Shown piece after piece: positions 17,142 to 26,477 of a DNA stretch of 64,000 bases. Location: assembly GCF_000517545.1 (NCBI RefSeq), contig NZ_BAIV01000004.1, forward strand, positions 1 through 64,000. The letters run 5' to 3'. Position 1 is the stretch's first letter; each line of letters opens with the position of its first letter. This stretch comes from Bacteroides reticulotermitis JCM 10512 (GTDB taxonomy: Bacteria > Bacteroidota > Bacteroidia > Bacteroidales > Bacteroidaceae). Made by a program: the position numbers and the translations under genes. The notes beneath the pieces were generated by a model, which was given only the letters and a program-made list of their open reading frames with translations, searched no databases and was not told the DNA's origin.

Positions 17142-18372
17142 TTAAAAGAAAAATAAATAGCTGACTAAGATTGCGGCTATGATACCGGAGAAGTCTGCGA
17201 TCAGTCCGCAAGTAACCGCATTCCGTGTTTTCGAGATACCGACGCTGCCGAAATATACGGCTAGTATGTAGAAAGTCGTATCCGACGCTCCGCGTACAAC
17301 ACAACTTGTCCGTCCCACAAAAGAGTCGGGTCCCATCTCTTTCATCGTATCGATCATTAATCCGTTCGCGCCACTGCCACTGAGTGATTTCATCAGTGCC
17401 GTAGGAAGCGCACCTACAAAACCTGTGTCGAGTCCACATAAGCCTACCAGGTAACCGATTCCTCCTACAAGATAATCCATGGCTCCCGAGGTGCGGAATA
17501 CGGCAATACCCACCAGAAAAGCGACCAGATAAGGTATGATTCGCACAGCAGTCGTAAAGCCCTCCTTGGCACCCTCTACAAATGAGTCGTATACATTGAT
17601 CCGCTTGCGTATTCCGGTTAGGATAAAGACGATGATAACTCCGAACAGGAGGACGTTGGCTATCAGCGTAGAATAAACGCCCATTTCCTCACGCGGGATG
17701 TGCAGAAATAGATAAATGAGTCCGGTGAAGAACAGAGAGATAGAGCCTATGAGTATGAGGATCGGTTTGTTGATCAGGTTGATTCGCTGGGCAATGCTGA
17801 CCGCGATAACTCCCACCAGCGTAGATACAAACGAACTCAGCAGGATGGGGATGAATACATCCGTCGGTTGCGCCGCCCCCATCTGCGCCCGGTAGACCAT
17901 GATGCTGATCGGGATGATAATCAGTCCCGAAGTATTGATGACCAAAAACATGATCATCGGATTGGAAGCGGTATCTTTCTTCGGGTTTAGTTCCTGAAGT
18001 TCCTTCATCGCTTTGAGTCCCATGGGAGTAGCCGCGTTGTCCAAGCCAAGCATATTGGCGGACATATTCATAAAGATGGCTCCCAGCGCCGGATGTCCTT
18101 TCGGAATATCGGGAAAGAGTCGGCAAAGCACCGGCTCAGAAAGCGGGCCAGCGCGTTGATCAGCCACTGTTTTCACCGATCTTCATGATTCCCAACCAGA
18201 GCGACAATACACCTGTAAGCCCCAAGGATATTTCAAAAGCCGTTTTAGACGAGTCGAATGTGGAGTTCATGATGGCGGTAAATATTTCCATATCTCCGAA
18301 GAAGATCACCTTGACAAGGGCAATGATGAAAGCTATCAGAAAGAAAGCTATCCAGATGTAATTTAGAACCAT
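17142..18372 (-). CDS. Nucleoside-recognition (Gate) domain membrane protein, SpmA/SpmB-like fusion (two frameshifts)
   Basis: Multi-span inner-membrane protein of about 410 residues, with an SpmA-like N-terminal half (MVLNYIWIAFFLIAF, LGLDNAATPMGLKAM) and an SpmB-like C-terminal half (PYLVAFLVGIAVFRTSGAMD, LPTALMKSLSGSGANG). The frame is lost after KIGENSG and regained at PVLCRLFPDIPKGHP. Restoring one G at 18163 and one at 18133-18134 on the plus strand joins them through LINALARFLSPVLC, the expected family sequence. A transport role is presumed but unproven. A -7 box is at 18402-18409; ybeY is downstream. Confidence 0.87.
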
Positions 18373-18401
18373 AAGTGACGTATTATACGATAAACGTGAC
18401 G

Positions 18402-18409
18402 CAAATGTA
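18402..18409 (-). promoter_or_regulatory. -7 promoter box of the nucleoside-recognition gene
   Basis: TACATTTG on the minus strand, 30 bp before the start; divergent from the ruvB promoter. Confidence 0.55.
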
Positions 18410-18492
18410 GTTATAAGTTTCGGTTTCGCGGATGTTTTTATTCGGTTTTACAATAAAAGCGACACATCTTATCTCTTTCGAGTGAAAATCCT

Positions 18493-18500
18493 TATCTTTG
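18493..18500 (+). promoter_or_regulatory. -7 promoter box of ruvB
   Basis: TATCTTTG, 28 bp upstream of the ruvB ATG; TTTC near 18476 is a weak -33. Confidence 0.55.
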
Positions 18501-18528
18501 CCCGACGGTATGAACGTATACACTCATC

Positions 18529-19559
18529 ATGGAACAAGAAGATTTTAATATACGCGATCATCAGCTTACTTCCCGGGAACGTGACTTTGAAAATGCGCTC
18601 CGTCCGTTAAGTTTCGAAGACTTTAGCGGGCAGGATAAGGTGGTGGAGAACCTTCGCATCTTTGTGAAGGCCGCTCGCCTGCGGGGTGAGGCACTTGATC
18701 ACGTCTTGCTACACGGCCCTCCCGGGCTGGGGAAGACAACGTTGTCGAATATCATAGCCAACGAATTGAATGTGGGATTTAAAGTTACATCCGGGCCTGT
18801 GCTCGACAAACCCGGCGATCTGGCCGGTGTGTTGACCAGCCTGGAACCAAGTGACGTGCTCTTCATCGACGAGATCCATCGGCTTTCGCCTATCGTTGAA
18901 GAGTACCTGTATTCGGCTATGGAGGATTACCGGATTGATATTATGATCGACAAAGGCCCGTCCGCCCGTAGCATTCAGATCGACTTGAATCCGTTTACGT
19001 TGGTGGGGGCAACAACCCGAAGCGGTTTGTTAACAGCACCTCTCCGGGCACGTTTCGGTATCAATCTACACTTAGAATATTACGACGACGACGTGCTGAG
19101 TAATATCATCCGTCGTTCCGCCGCTATCATGGACATACCGTGCTCTATAAGGGCAGCAGCGGAGATCGCTTCCCGTAGTCGGGGAACCCCACGTATTGCC
19201 AACGCTTTGCTGCGCCGTGTGCGCGACTTTGCCCAGGTGAAAGGAAGTGGCTCTATCGATACGGAGATCGCTCAGTTTGCCCTTGAAGCGTTGAACATCG
19301 ATAAGTACGGATTGGATGAGATAGACAACAAGATACTCTGCACCATCATCGATAAGTTTGGCGGTGGCCTGTCGGGTTGACTACCATCTCTACCGCCTTG
19401 GGTGAGGATGCGGGAACGATTGAAGAGGTTTACGAACCTTTCCTGATCAAGGAAGGCTTCCTGAAGCGGACGCCTCGTGGACGTGAAGTGACCGAACTGG
19501 CTTACAAGCATTTGGGAAGGAGCATTTATAACAGTCAGAAGACTTTGTTCAATGATTAA
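18529..19559 (+). CDS. ruvB: Holliday junction helicase RuvB (one frameshift)
   Basis: AAA+ motor that drives branch migration with RuvA. Walker A is GPPGLGKTT, Walker [10 protein letters not shown], sensor 1 GATTRSG, and the arginine-finger region follows. The C-terminal winged helix continues in the next frame after IDKFGGG: one missing C at 19368-19369 (CC for CCC) turns [20 protein letters not shown] into an early stop. Restored length is about 343 residues, normal for the family. The esterase gene starts 14 bp downstream, so this is probably the first gene of a plus-strand operon. Confidence 0.94.
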
Positions 19560-19573
19560 CGTGGAACGAAAAT

Positions 19574-20371
19574 ATGCGTATGGAGAAGGGCGATAGACGG
19601 AGATTTCGGGCAATCTTATGGTTGTTCTTGAGCCTCACGATCTCAGTCTGTGCACAAAACGCCTATGAGAAGCGAGTCTTTGTTTCTCTCGAAGGAGATT
19701 CTTTACCTTACCGCTTCCTACGTCCTGACTCCGAAAAGTCCGGCGAGAAATATCCGTTGGTGCTCTTTCTACACGGAGGAGGTGAGCGGGGAGAGGATAA
19801 TGAGAAACAGTTGACGCATGGAGCGCAGATGTTCCTCAATCCGGTGAACCGGGAGAAGTATCCGGCTTTCGTGCTATTTCCTCAATGTCCGTCGGAAGGT
19901 TATTGGGCGTATGCCACTCGTCCGTCCTCATTCACCCCTGCCGGAATGCCTGTCGGCCAATCGGAAAGTCCACTCTTTCGTTCGCTGAAACAGTTACTTG
20001 ACTCCTGTATGAAAATGCCGAATATCGATTCCCGCCGGATCTATATAATCGGGCTTTCAATGGGCGCTATGGGAACGTATGATCTGGTCGTCCGTTACCC
20101 TCAACTATTCGCGGCTGCCATTCCAATTTGCGGAACAGTGAACTCTATACGCCTGCAAAATGTTAAGGAAGTGTCTTTCCGTATATTTCACGGAGATGCC
20201 GATCCGATTGTGCAGGTTGACGGTTCGCGTGAAGCTTATAAAGCTCTGAAAGAAAAGGGGGGAAGTGTTGAATATATCGAGTTTCCCGGCTGTGGACATG
20301 ATAGCTGGACACCCGCTTTTAATTATCCCGGATTTATGGACTGGCTGTTTAAACAGCGTAAGAATCCGTAA
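19574..20371 (+). CDS. Secreted alpha/beta-hydrolase (esterase/prolyl-oligopeptidase-like)
   Basis: 265 residues. N-terminal signal sequence (FRAILWLFLSLTISVCAQ), then an alpha/beta-hydrolase fold with the oxyanion segment LFLHGGGERG, nucleophile elbow GLSMGAMG (Ser162), acid Asp in HGDADPIV (about 208-210) and His242 in GCGHDSW. It resembles the predicted-peptidase/feruloyl-esterase-like group often linked to glycan use, but the substrate is unknown. ATGs at codons 1 and 3 are alternatives. It lies 31 bp before the flippase gene. Confidence 0.82.
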   Translation: MRMEKGDRRRFRAILWLFLSLTISVCAQNAYEKRVFVSLEGDSLPYRFLRPDSEKSGEKYPLVLFLHGGGERGEDNEKQLTHGAQMFLNPVNREKYPAFVLFPQCPSEGYWAYATRPSSFTPAGMPVGQSESPLFRSLKQLLDSCMKMPNIDSRRIYIIGLSMGAMGTYDLVVRYPQLFAAAIPICGTVNSIRLQNVKEVSFRIFHGDADPIVQVDGSREAYKALKEKGGSVEYIEFPGCGHDSWTPAFNYPGFMDWLFKQRKNP

Positions 20372-20402
20372 CCCGGCATCTCGTTAGCAAATAATAAAAT
20401 AA

Positions 20403-21851
20403 ATGGCTGGATTAAAATCATTAGCAAAAGATACTGCGATCTATGGAGCGAGCAGTATTATCGGCAAGTTTCTCAACTATCTTCTGGTACCCATATATAC
20501 CATTTCACTGCCTGCATCCAGCGGAGGATACGGCGTAATAACCAATATGTACGCGATTGTGGCACTTCTGTTGGTGCTGCTTACCTTCGGCATGGAAACA
20601 GGCTTTTTTCGTTTTGCCAATAAAGGCGACGACGATCCCGGGCGGGTCTATTCCGTTTCCCTGCTCATGGTGGGCGGTATTTCAATCGCCTTTCTGGTCC
20701 TTTGCCTGCTGTTTCTTGACCCGATAGCCAACCTGTTCGGTTATGGCGAATACCCTTGGTATTTGGGTATGATGCTGATTGTAATTGCGATGGATGCCAT
20801 TCAGGCCATCCCGTTTGCCTACCTGCGTTATAAGAAACGTCCAATCAAGTTTGCCGGACTGAAACTTTTATTCATCTTCATCAGCATCGCGTTGAACATT
20901 CTTTATTTCGTGGTGCTGAAAGGAACCGATGTCGGAGCCGCCTTCCTCATTAATCTGATCTGTTCGTTTGTGGTGATGCTCGGTCTTATCCCGGAGTTCC
21001 GGGAATTCCGCTATTGCCTGGATCGTCCGTTGATGAAACGGATGATGCGCTATTCATTTCCGATCCTGATCCTCGGCATTGCCGGCATTTTGAATCAGGT
21101 AGCCGATAAAATCATCTTCCCGTTTGTCTACCCCGACAAAGTGGAAGCGTCCGTCCAACTGGGTATTTATGGAGCTACGAGTAAGATTGCCATGATTATG
21201 GCCATGTTCACGCAGGCTTTCCGCTTTGCCTACGAACCATTCGTCTTTGGCAAGAGTAAGGAGAAAGACAACCGGCAGGTGTATGCGCAGGCGATGAAGT
21301 TCTTCATCATCTTTACCCTACTTGCTTTCCTGGCGGTGATGTTCTATCTCGATATTCTGCGTTACGTCATCGGACGCGATTATTGGGAAGGCTTGCGGGT
21401 TGTTCCCATTGTAATGATTGCCGAGATGTTTATGGGGGTCTATTTCAACCTGTCGTTCTGGTACAAACTGACCGACGAAACGAAATGGGGGGCTTACTTC
21501 TCCCTAGTCGCTTGTTCGATTGTGATCCTGATGAATATATTCCTGATACCTATTTACGGCTATATGGCTTGTGCGTGGGCGGGATTCACCGGTTATGCGG
21601 TAGCGATGCTTCTGTCTTACGTAGTCGGTCAGAAGAAATATCCGATTGCCTACGATCTTCGTGGCATAGGCTTGTATGTAGGGTTGGCAGCTCTCCTATA
21701 TGTCGTTGGTGAATGGACACCGATCGAACATCTGGGACTTCGAATGGCATTCCGTACCGCACTTTTATTGCTGTTTGTTGTTTATATCATGAAAAATGAT
21801 TTACCTTTAAGGCATATTCCTTATATAAACCGGATGATAAAGAAGAAATAG
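20403..21851 (+). CDS. Wzx-type oligosaccharide flippase (MATE/MVF superfamily)
   Basis: 482 residues with about 12-14 predicted transmembrane helices, beginning [26 protein letters not shown], the classic polysaccharide-biosynthesis-protein start. It likely flips a lipid-linked glycan across the inner membrane. No glycosyltransferase cluster surrounds it; it sits in a housekeeping operon between an esterase and a DUF389 gene (2-bp gap), an arrangement suggesting a conserved cell-envelope role rather than a capsule locus. The substrate is not predictable. Confidence 0.9.
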   Translation: MAGLKSLAKDTAIYGASSIIGKFLNYLLVPIYTISLPASSGGYGVITNMYAIVALLLVLLTFGMETGFFRFANKGDDDPGRVYSVSLLMVGGISIAFLVLCLLFLDPIANLFGYGEYPWYLGMMLIVIAMDAIQAIPFAYLRYKKRPIKFAGLKLLFIFISIALNILYFVVLKGTDVGAAFLINLICSFVVMLGLIPEFREFRYCLDRPLMKRMMRYSFPILILGIAGILNQVADKIIFPFVYPDKVEASVQLGIYGATSKIAMIMAMFTQAFRFAYEPFVFGKSKEKDNRQVYAQAMKFFIIFTLLAFLAVMFYLDILRYVIGRDYWEGLRVVPIVMIAEMFMGVYFNLSFWYKLTDETKWGAYFSLVACSIVILMNIFLIPIYGYMACAWAGFTGYAVAMLLSYVVGQKKYPIAYDLRGIGLYVGLAALLYVVGEWTPIEHLGLRMAFRTALLLLFVVYIMKNDLPLRHIPYINRMIKKK

Positions 21852-21853
21852 CC

Positions 21854-23208
21854 ATGAAAACAGACAGCCGAAACCTTTTTGCTATTAAGTCTTTCCTGAA
21901 AGAATACTTAGACTTGAAGAAAGACAAGGAGAATGAACTGGAAACCGTAGAAAACATTCGCAGGGGAGTAGAGTTCAAAGGAGCCAGTTTGTGGATTCTG
22001 ATTTTTGCGGTCTTTATGGCTTCGTTGGGATTGAATGTGAATTCCACTGCGTGATTATCGGAGCGATGCTCATCTCCCCACTTATGGGGCCGATCATGGG
22101 CGTAGGGCTTTCGGTCGGGTTGAACGATTTCGAACTGATGAAACGTTCGCTGAAAAGCTTCCTCATCACGACTGCCTTCAGCGTGATAACCGCTACAATC
22201 TATTTCCTGTTTACTCCCATAGCCGAAGCTCAGTCGGAGCTGTTGGCACGTACTTCGCCAACCATTTACGACGTATTCATCGCCTTGTTTGGCGGTTTGG
22301 CGGGAGTCGTGGCGTTATCCACCAAAGAGAAAGGGAATGTGATACCAGGTGTTGCCATTGCCACTGCCCTCGTGCCACCGCTTTGTACGGCCGGTTACGG
22401 ATTGGCTACGGGCAATCTGATTTATTTCCTCGGAGCGTTCTATCTTTATTTCATCAACTCAGTCTTTATCAGTCTGGCTACCTTTATCGGCGTACGGCTG
22501 ATGAACTTCAAGCGCAACGAATTTGTTGATAAGACGCGTGAGAAAACGGTACGCAAATACATTATCCTGATTGTGGTGCTGACCATGTGTCCGGCCATCT
22601 ATCTGACGGTGGGCATTATCCGCAGCACGTTCTACGAGTCGGCTGCCAACCGCTTCATCAGTGAGCAGCTGAACTTTGAGAACACCCAAGTGATTGATCG
22701 GAAAATCAGTTACGAGCAGAAAGAAATGCGAGTTATCCTGTTGGGCCCGGAGGTCTCGGATACTGCTATCAGCATAGCCCGTGATAAGCTGAAAGAATAC
22801 AAACTGGATGATACCCAACTGACCATACTTCAGGGGATGAATAATGAAGCGGTGGACGTTTCCTCGATCCGTGCCCTGGTCATGGAGGACTTTTATAAAA
22901 ACAGCGAGCAACGTTTGCTGGAGCAGCAGAAGAAGATCGGTGAGATGGAAAAGAACCTGCAACGCTATATCGCTTATGATGAGTTAGGGCGTACGTTGGC
23001 TCCCGAATTGAAGGTGCTTTACCCCACCGTCACTTCACTTTCTATTGCCCATTCGCTCGAGACCCGGATCGACTCGATGAAGACGGATACCGTGACGCTG
23101 GCCGTGATGAAGTTTGCCAAAAACCCGTCGTCGACGGAGAAAGAGAAGATAAGCGACTGGCTGAAAGCGCGTATCGGAACAACGAAACTAAGGCTGATAA
23201 CCGAATAA
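21854..23208 (+). CDS. DUF389 membrane protein (one frameshift)
   Basis: About 451 residues: a short cytosolic N-terminus, a hydrophobic DUF389 domain ([45 protein letters not shown]) and a charged C-terminal domain with a coiled-coil-like stretch ([20 protein letters not shown]). The frame breaks at 22051: GCGTGATT should read GCGGTGATT to give the conserved [17 protein letters not shown]. Function of the family is unknown. It follows the flippase gene by 2 bp. A 9-bp hairpin (23233-23256) follows the stop. Confidence 0.88.
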
Positions 23209-23232
23209 GAATAAATGTCCTAAGCATTTCAG

Positions 23233-23256
23233 ATGAAAGGATACGTTTCCTTTCAT
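23233..23256. other. Hairpin between the DUF389 and DPP7 genes
   Basis: ATGAAAGGA / TCCTTTCAT, perfect 9-bp stem with a 6-nt loop and no T tract. Possibly an attenuator or RNA-stability element. Confidence 0.45.
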
Positions 23257-23298
23257 AAAGCGTTATAGGGCGAACTTGAATAAATAACAAACAAAAGA

Positions 23299-25440
23299 AT
23301 GAGAATCAAACTGGCTGCAACCATCTTCTTCGCTGCCTGCATGGCAGTGGCGCATGCCGATGAAGGGATGTGGATGATTGGGAACCTCAACAAGAATAAG
23401 CAAGCGAAGCAGGTCATGAAAGAACTTGGTTTGCGAATGCCCGTGCAGAAACTGTATAATCCGAAGAAACCCGCACTTACCGATGCCGTGGTAAGTTTTG
23501 GCGGCTTCTGTTCCGGGGTAGTCGTTTCCGAAGACGGGCTGGTATTTACCAACCATCATTGTGGTTTTAGCAGCATACAGCAGCACTCATCCGTTGAGCA
23601 CGATTATTTGAAAAACGGGTTTATTGCCCGTAGCCTTGCCGAAGAACTACCCAATCCCGAACTCTTTGTCCGCTTCCTGCTTCGTACGGAAGACGTCTCC
23701 AAACGTGTGTTGGCGGCTACTACCCCTGTCATGAAGGAGAGCGAACGACGGATGGCAGTCGATTCGATGATGCACGTTATCGGCATGGAGGTCTCCGATA
23801 AAGACTCTACGCTCGTTGGAGTGGTGGATGCTTATTACGGTGGAAATGAGTTCTGGCTCTCTGTTTACCGCGATTTTACCGATGTCCGGTTAGTCTTTGC
23901 GCCGCCTTCTTCCATTGGGAAGTTCGGATGGGATACTGACAATTGGATGTGGCCCCGTCATACAGGCGATTTTAGCGTCTTTCGCATCTACTCCGACAAA
24001 CAGAACGCTCCGGCCGATTACTCGCCGGAAAACGTCCCGTATCACCCTAAATACGTAGCTCCGATTTCCCTGGATGGTTACCAAGAAGGTTCGTTCTCGA
24101 TGACGTTGGGTTATCCCGGTAGTACGGAGCGTTATCTCTCGTCTTACGGCATTGAAGAGATGATGAACGGGCTTAATCAGGCGATGATCGATGTACGCGG
24201 AGTCAAACAGGCTATCTGGAAGCGGGAAATGGATCGGCGTCCCGATATACGGATCAAGTATGCTTCCAAGTATGATGAAAGCTCCAATTATTGGAAAAAC
24301 AGTATCGGTACTAATAAAGCGATCCGCCACCTGAAGGTTCTGGAGAAGAAAAGGGAAGCGGAATCCTCACTTCGCGATTGGATACAATCGACTCCCGGTG
24401 AACGGGAAAAGCTATTGCGTCTCTTCTCATCCCTCGAATTGAATTACAACAAACGGAAAGAGACCAATCGGGCTTTAGCCTATTTTGGCGAATCGTTTAT
24501 CAATGGCCCGGAGTTGGTGCAACTCTCTTTGGAGGTGCTGAACTTTGATTTTGAAGCGGAGGAGAAGCAGGTTGTCGCCCGCTTGAAGAAGTTATTGGCC
24601 AAATACGAAGGCTTGGATCTGGCTATCGACAAGGAGGTGTATGCTGCTTTGCTCAAAGAGTATAAAACGAAGGTTACATCCCGGTACCTTCCTGCCACGT
24701 ATGCGAAGATAGATACCCTTTATCACGGAGATATACAGGCGTATGTCGATACACTCTATAAAACCTCGGCACTGACGTCTCCCATGGGGCTAAAACGCTT
24801 TCTGGAACGTGACTCGACCTTCAACATCTTTGAAGATCCGGCTGTTTCACTTTGCCTGGACCTTATCGTGAAGTATTATGATATGAATCAGGAGATGGTG
24901 GAATCTTCCGAGCAAATAGAACAAGGAGAACGTATGTTTAATGCGGCTATGCGACGGATGTATGCCGATCGTAACTTCTATCCGGATGCCAATGCCACCA
25001 TGCGTCTCAGCTTTGGTTCCGTACGCAGCTATGCCCCTTTCGACGGTGCACGCTACGACTACTATACAACGGTTAAGGGGATCTTTGAGAAAGTGCGGGA
25101 GCATGCCGGAGATCCTGACTTTGAAGTACAACCGGAGCTACTGAATCTTTTCTCTTCCCGTGATTTTGGAAGATATGCCAATGCAGAGGGCGACATGAAC
25201 GTTTGTTTCATCTCCGACAACGATATAACCGGGGGGAACTCGGGTAGCGCCATGTTCAATGGGAAAGGGGAGTTGCTGGGACTTGCCTTCGACGGTAACT
25301 GGGAAGCGATGAGTAGTGATGTCGTTTTTGAGCCTCAACTACAACGTTGCATCGGGGTAGATATTCGTTATGTGCTCTTTATGATCGATAAATACGGGAA
25401 GGCCGGCAATATCATGAAGGAGTTGCAGATTGCGCGTTAA
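23299..25440 (+). CDS. S46 dipeptidyl-peptidase, DPP7 type
   Basis: 713 residues, periplasmic, with signal peptide MRIKLAATIFFAACMAVAHA. Chymotrypsin-like serine exopeptidase that releases N-terminal dipeptides. The catalytic His is in TNHHCGF (His87) and the Ser in TGGNSGSAMF near residue 650. The S1 specificity position lies in FDGNWEAMS: Gly here is characteristic of DPP7 (hydrophobic P1), whereas DPP11 has Arg. It feeds peptide catabolism in asaccharolytic and gut Bacteroidales. Intact and of family length. Starts 90 bp after the DUF389 gene with a hairpin between. Confidence 0.93.
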   Translation: MRIKLAATIFFAACMAVAHADEGMWMIGNLNKNKQAKQVMKELGLRMPVQKLYNPKKPALTDAVVSFGGFCSGVVVSEDGLVFTNHHCGFSSIQQHSSVEHDYLKNGFIARSLAEELPNPELFVRFLLRTEDVSKRVLAATTPVMKESERRMAVDSMMHVIGMEVSDKDSTLVGVVDAYYGGNEFWLSVYRDFTDVRLVFAPPSSIGKFGWDTDNWMWPRHTGDFSVFRIYSDKQNAPADYSPENVPYHPKYVAPISLDGYQEGSFSMTLGYPGSTERYLSSYGIEEMMNGLNQAMIDVRGVKQAIWKREMDRRPDIRIKYASKYDESSNYWKNSIGTNKAIRHLKVLEKKREAESSLRDWIQSTPGEREKLLRLFSSLELNYNKRKETNRALAYFGESFINGPELVQLSLEVLNFDFEAEEKQVVARLKKLLAKYEGLDLAIDKEVYAALLKEYKTKVTSRYLPATYAKIDTLYHGDIQAYVDTLYKTSALTSPMGLKRFLERDSTFNIFEDPAVSLCLDLIVKYYDMNQEMVESSEQIEQGERMFNAAMRRMYADRNFYPDANATMRLSFGSVRSYAPFDGARYDYYTTVKGIFEKVREHAGDPDFEVQPELLNLFSSRDFGRYANAEGDMNVCFISDNDITGGNSGSAMFNGKGELLGLAFDGNWEAMSSDVVFEPQLQRCIGVDIRYVLFMIDKYGKAGNIMKELQIAR

Positions 25441-25499
25441 GCACGCATTATTTAAGAAATAGCATTTCTCTTCCTGAGAACTCGGGAAGTACGCAAATG

Positions 25500-25546
25500 T
25501 ACAAGACGGAAGGTGGTCCCTAAAAAAGATCACCTTCTGTCTTGTA
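25500..25546. other. Long hairpin after the DPP7 gene (left end of inverted-repeat block)
   Basis: A 19-bp stem with few wobbles: TACAAGACGGAAGGTGGTC (25500-25518) and GATCACCTTCTGTCTTGTA (25528-25546). No T tract follows. The loop and inner stem (GGTGGTCCCTAA) recur in the hairpin at 26331-26359. Confidence 0.6.
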
Positions 25547-25889
25547 TGGGGGCGATCTACCCTCATGCTTGCTGAGTACTAGCTAAATTTCGACACCTTT
25601 TGCAACTCGTATAATATCCCTGCCTCCGATCTACGTCAATATTTTCATCTCTGCACAATAATACAACACTTTCATGTCATAGTCACTTTTTTGCATATCA
25701 TTCAGTATATCAATAAATTACAATGCGCCTTCTTTTTGGGGATCATTTTATTCCGGTGAACGATAGCTATTGCTTACTTTCCTCCGGAACAGAGCCTTCA
25801 ATTCACCAAACAAGTCCTTTCTTGAACCGTATTGTGCGGAACTATTCGTGGATTTAAGCAGTCTTTTTTCAGGTTTATTCCCTTCTATT

Positions 25890-25982
25890 TCCTGTTTCAC
25901 ATTATGTGCGACGCCTGTTCCACATTATGTGCAACAGCTGTTCCACAATAGTGAGTCAGCCGTTCCACAGATGTGGAACAGG
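25890..25982. repeat. Phased array C, 22-23-bp period, TTCCACA/TGTGGAA core
   Basis: Four units whose palindromic cores (CACATTATGTG twice, CACAATAGTG, GTTCCACAGATGTGGAAC) are centred at about 25903, 25926, 25948.5 and 25970.5. Most units are joined by CTGTT/ACAG linkers. Located in the middle of the inverted-repeat block. Confidence 0.75.
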
Positions 25983-26330
25983 AAATGTAATGGACAAAAA
26001 TGTCTTTAACTAGTTGTTTACTACTAGCTAATGGGAGGTTTTTGCTAAGTACACAGCCTTCGGAAAAAGGTATTATCTATTGAGTAGATCAGTCTGAGAA
26101 AAGAAGGCGCATTGTATCGGATTGTCAATCAACTGTTTACGGCAAAAAGTGACTATGACGAGATGTCGTTTGCATTTTGTCGCTCGCTTCAGTTTCATGT
26201 TTTACCGGTTGATTAGTTTATAGATGCAGGCTATCGCCCTAGATACTACTGATCTTAGCTAAGGGAAGAAATGGGCACTCTCTGATTCCTGCATGGCTTA
26301 GCGAAGACTGAAGTACAGTCCCCATACTTT

Positions 26331-26359
26331 TGCAGGTGATCCCTAAGAGACCACCTGCA
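26331..26359. other. Hairpin, right end of inverted-repeat block
   Basis: TGCAGGTGATC / GACCACCTGCA with loop CCTAAGA; related in sequence to the 25500-25546 hairpin. Confidence 0.55.
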
Positions 26360-26368
26360 GTCCTATTC

Positions 26369-26409
26369 AAAAAGGAAAGGGGCTGCCCGATAACTCGGAT
26401 AGCCCCTTT
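26369..26409 (-). terminator. DEAD-box helicase gene terminator
   Basis: AAAGGGGCT / AGCCCCTTT with an inner CCG/CGG stem, followed on the minus strand by CCTTTTTG, 69 bp after the stop. Confidence 0.8.
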
Positions 26410-26477
26410 GTCTTATAATTTACTGAATAGTCTCTTTTACCCAGCGATTGAGTAATATTCAATCGGTAGTTAAGAGA

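Larger units (their letters stand above)
25500..26361. repeat. Large imperfect inverted-repeat block, non-coding
   Basis: Outer hairpins at 25500-25546 and 26331-26359 share GGTGrTCCCTAA. Inside them, GTCATAGTCACTTTTTTGC (from 25675) and TACAATGCGCCTTCTTTT (ends about 25736) reappear reversed at 26098-26158 with nearly the same ~25-nt spacer. The centre holds the phased array C. No ORF, transposase or recombinase. Confidence 0.65.

Noticed and set aside
17083..17439. 118-codon minus-strand ORF across the ybeY start
   Set aside because: Shadow frame of the nucleoside-recognition protein, Arg/Cys-rich.
17142..18372. Two separate SpmA and SpmB genes
   Set aside because: The junction reads as one continuous protein once two single bases are restored, so one gene with errors is simpler.
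25500..25546. Intrinsic terminator of the DPP7 gene
   Set aside because: Strong stem but no T tract on either strand; listed as a hairpin instead.
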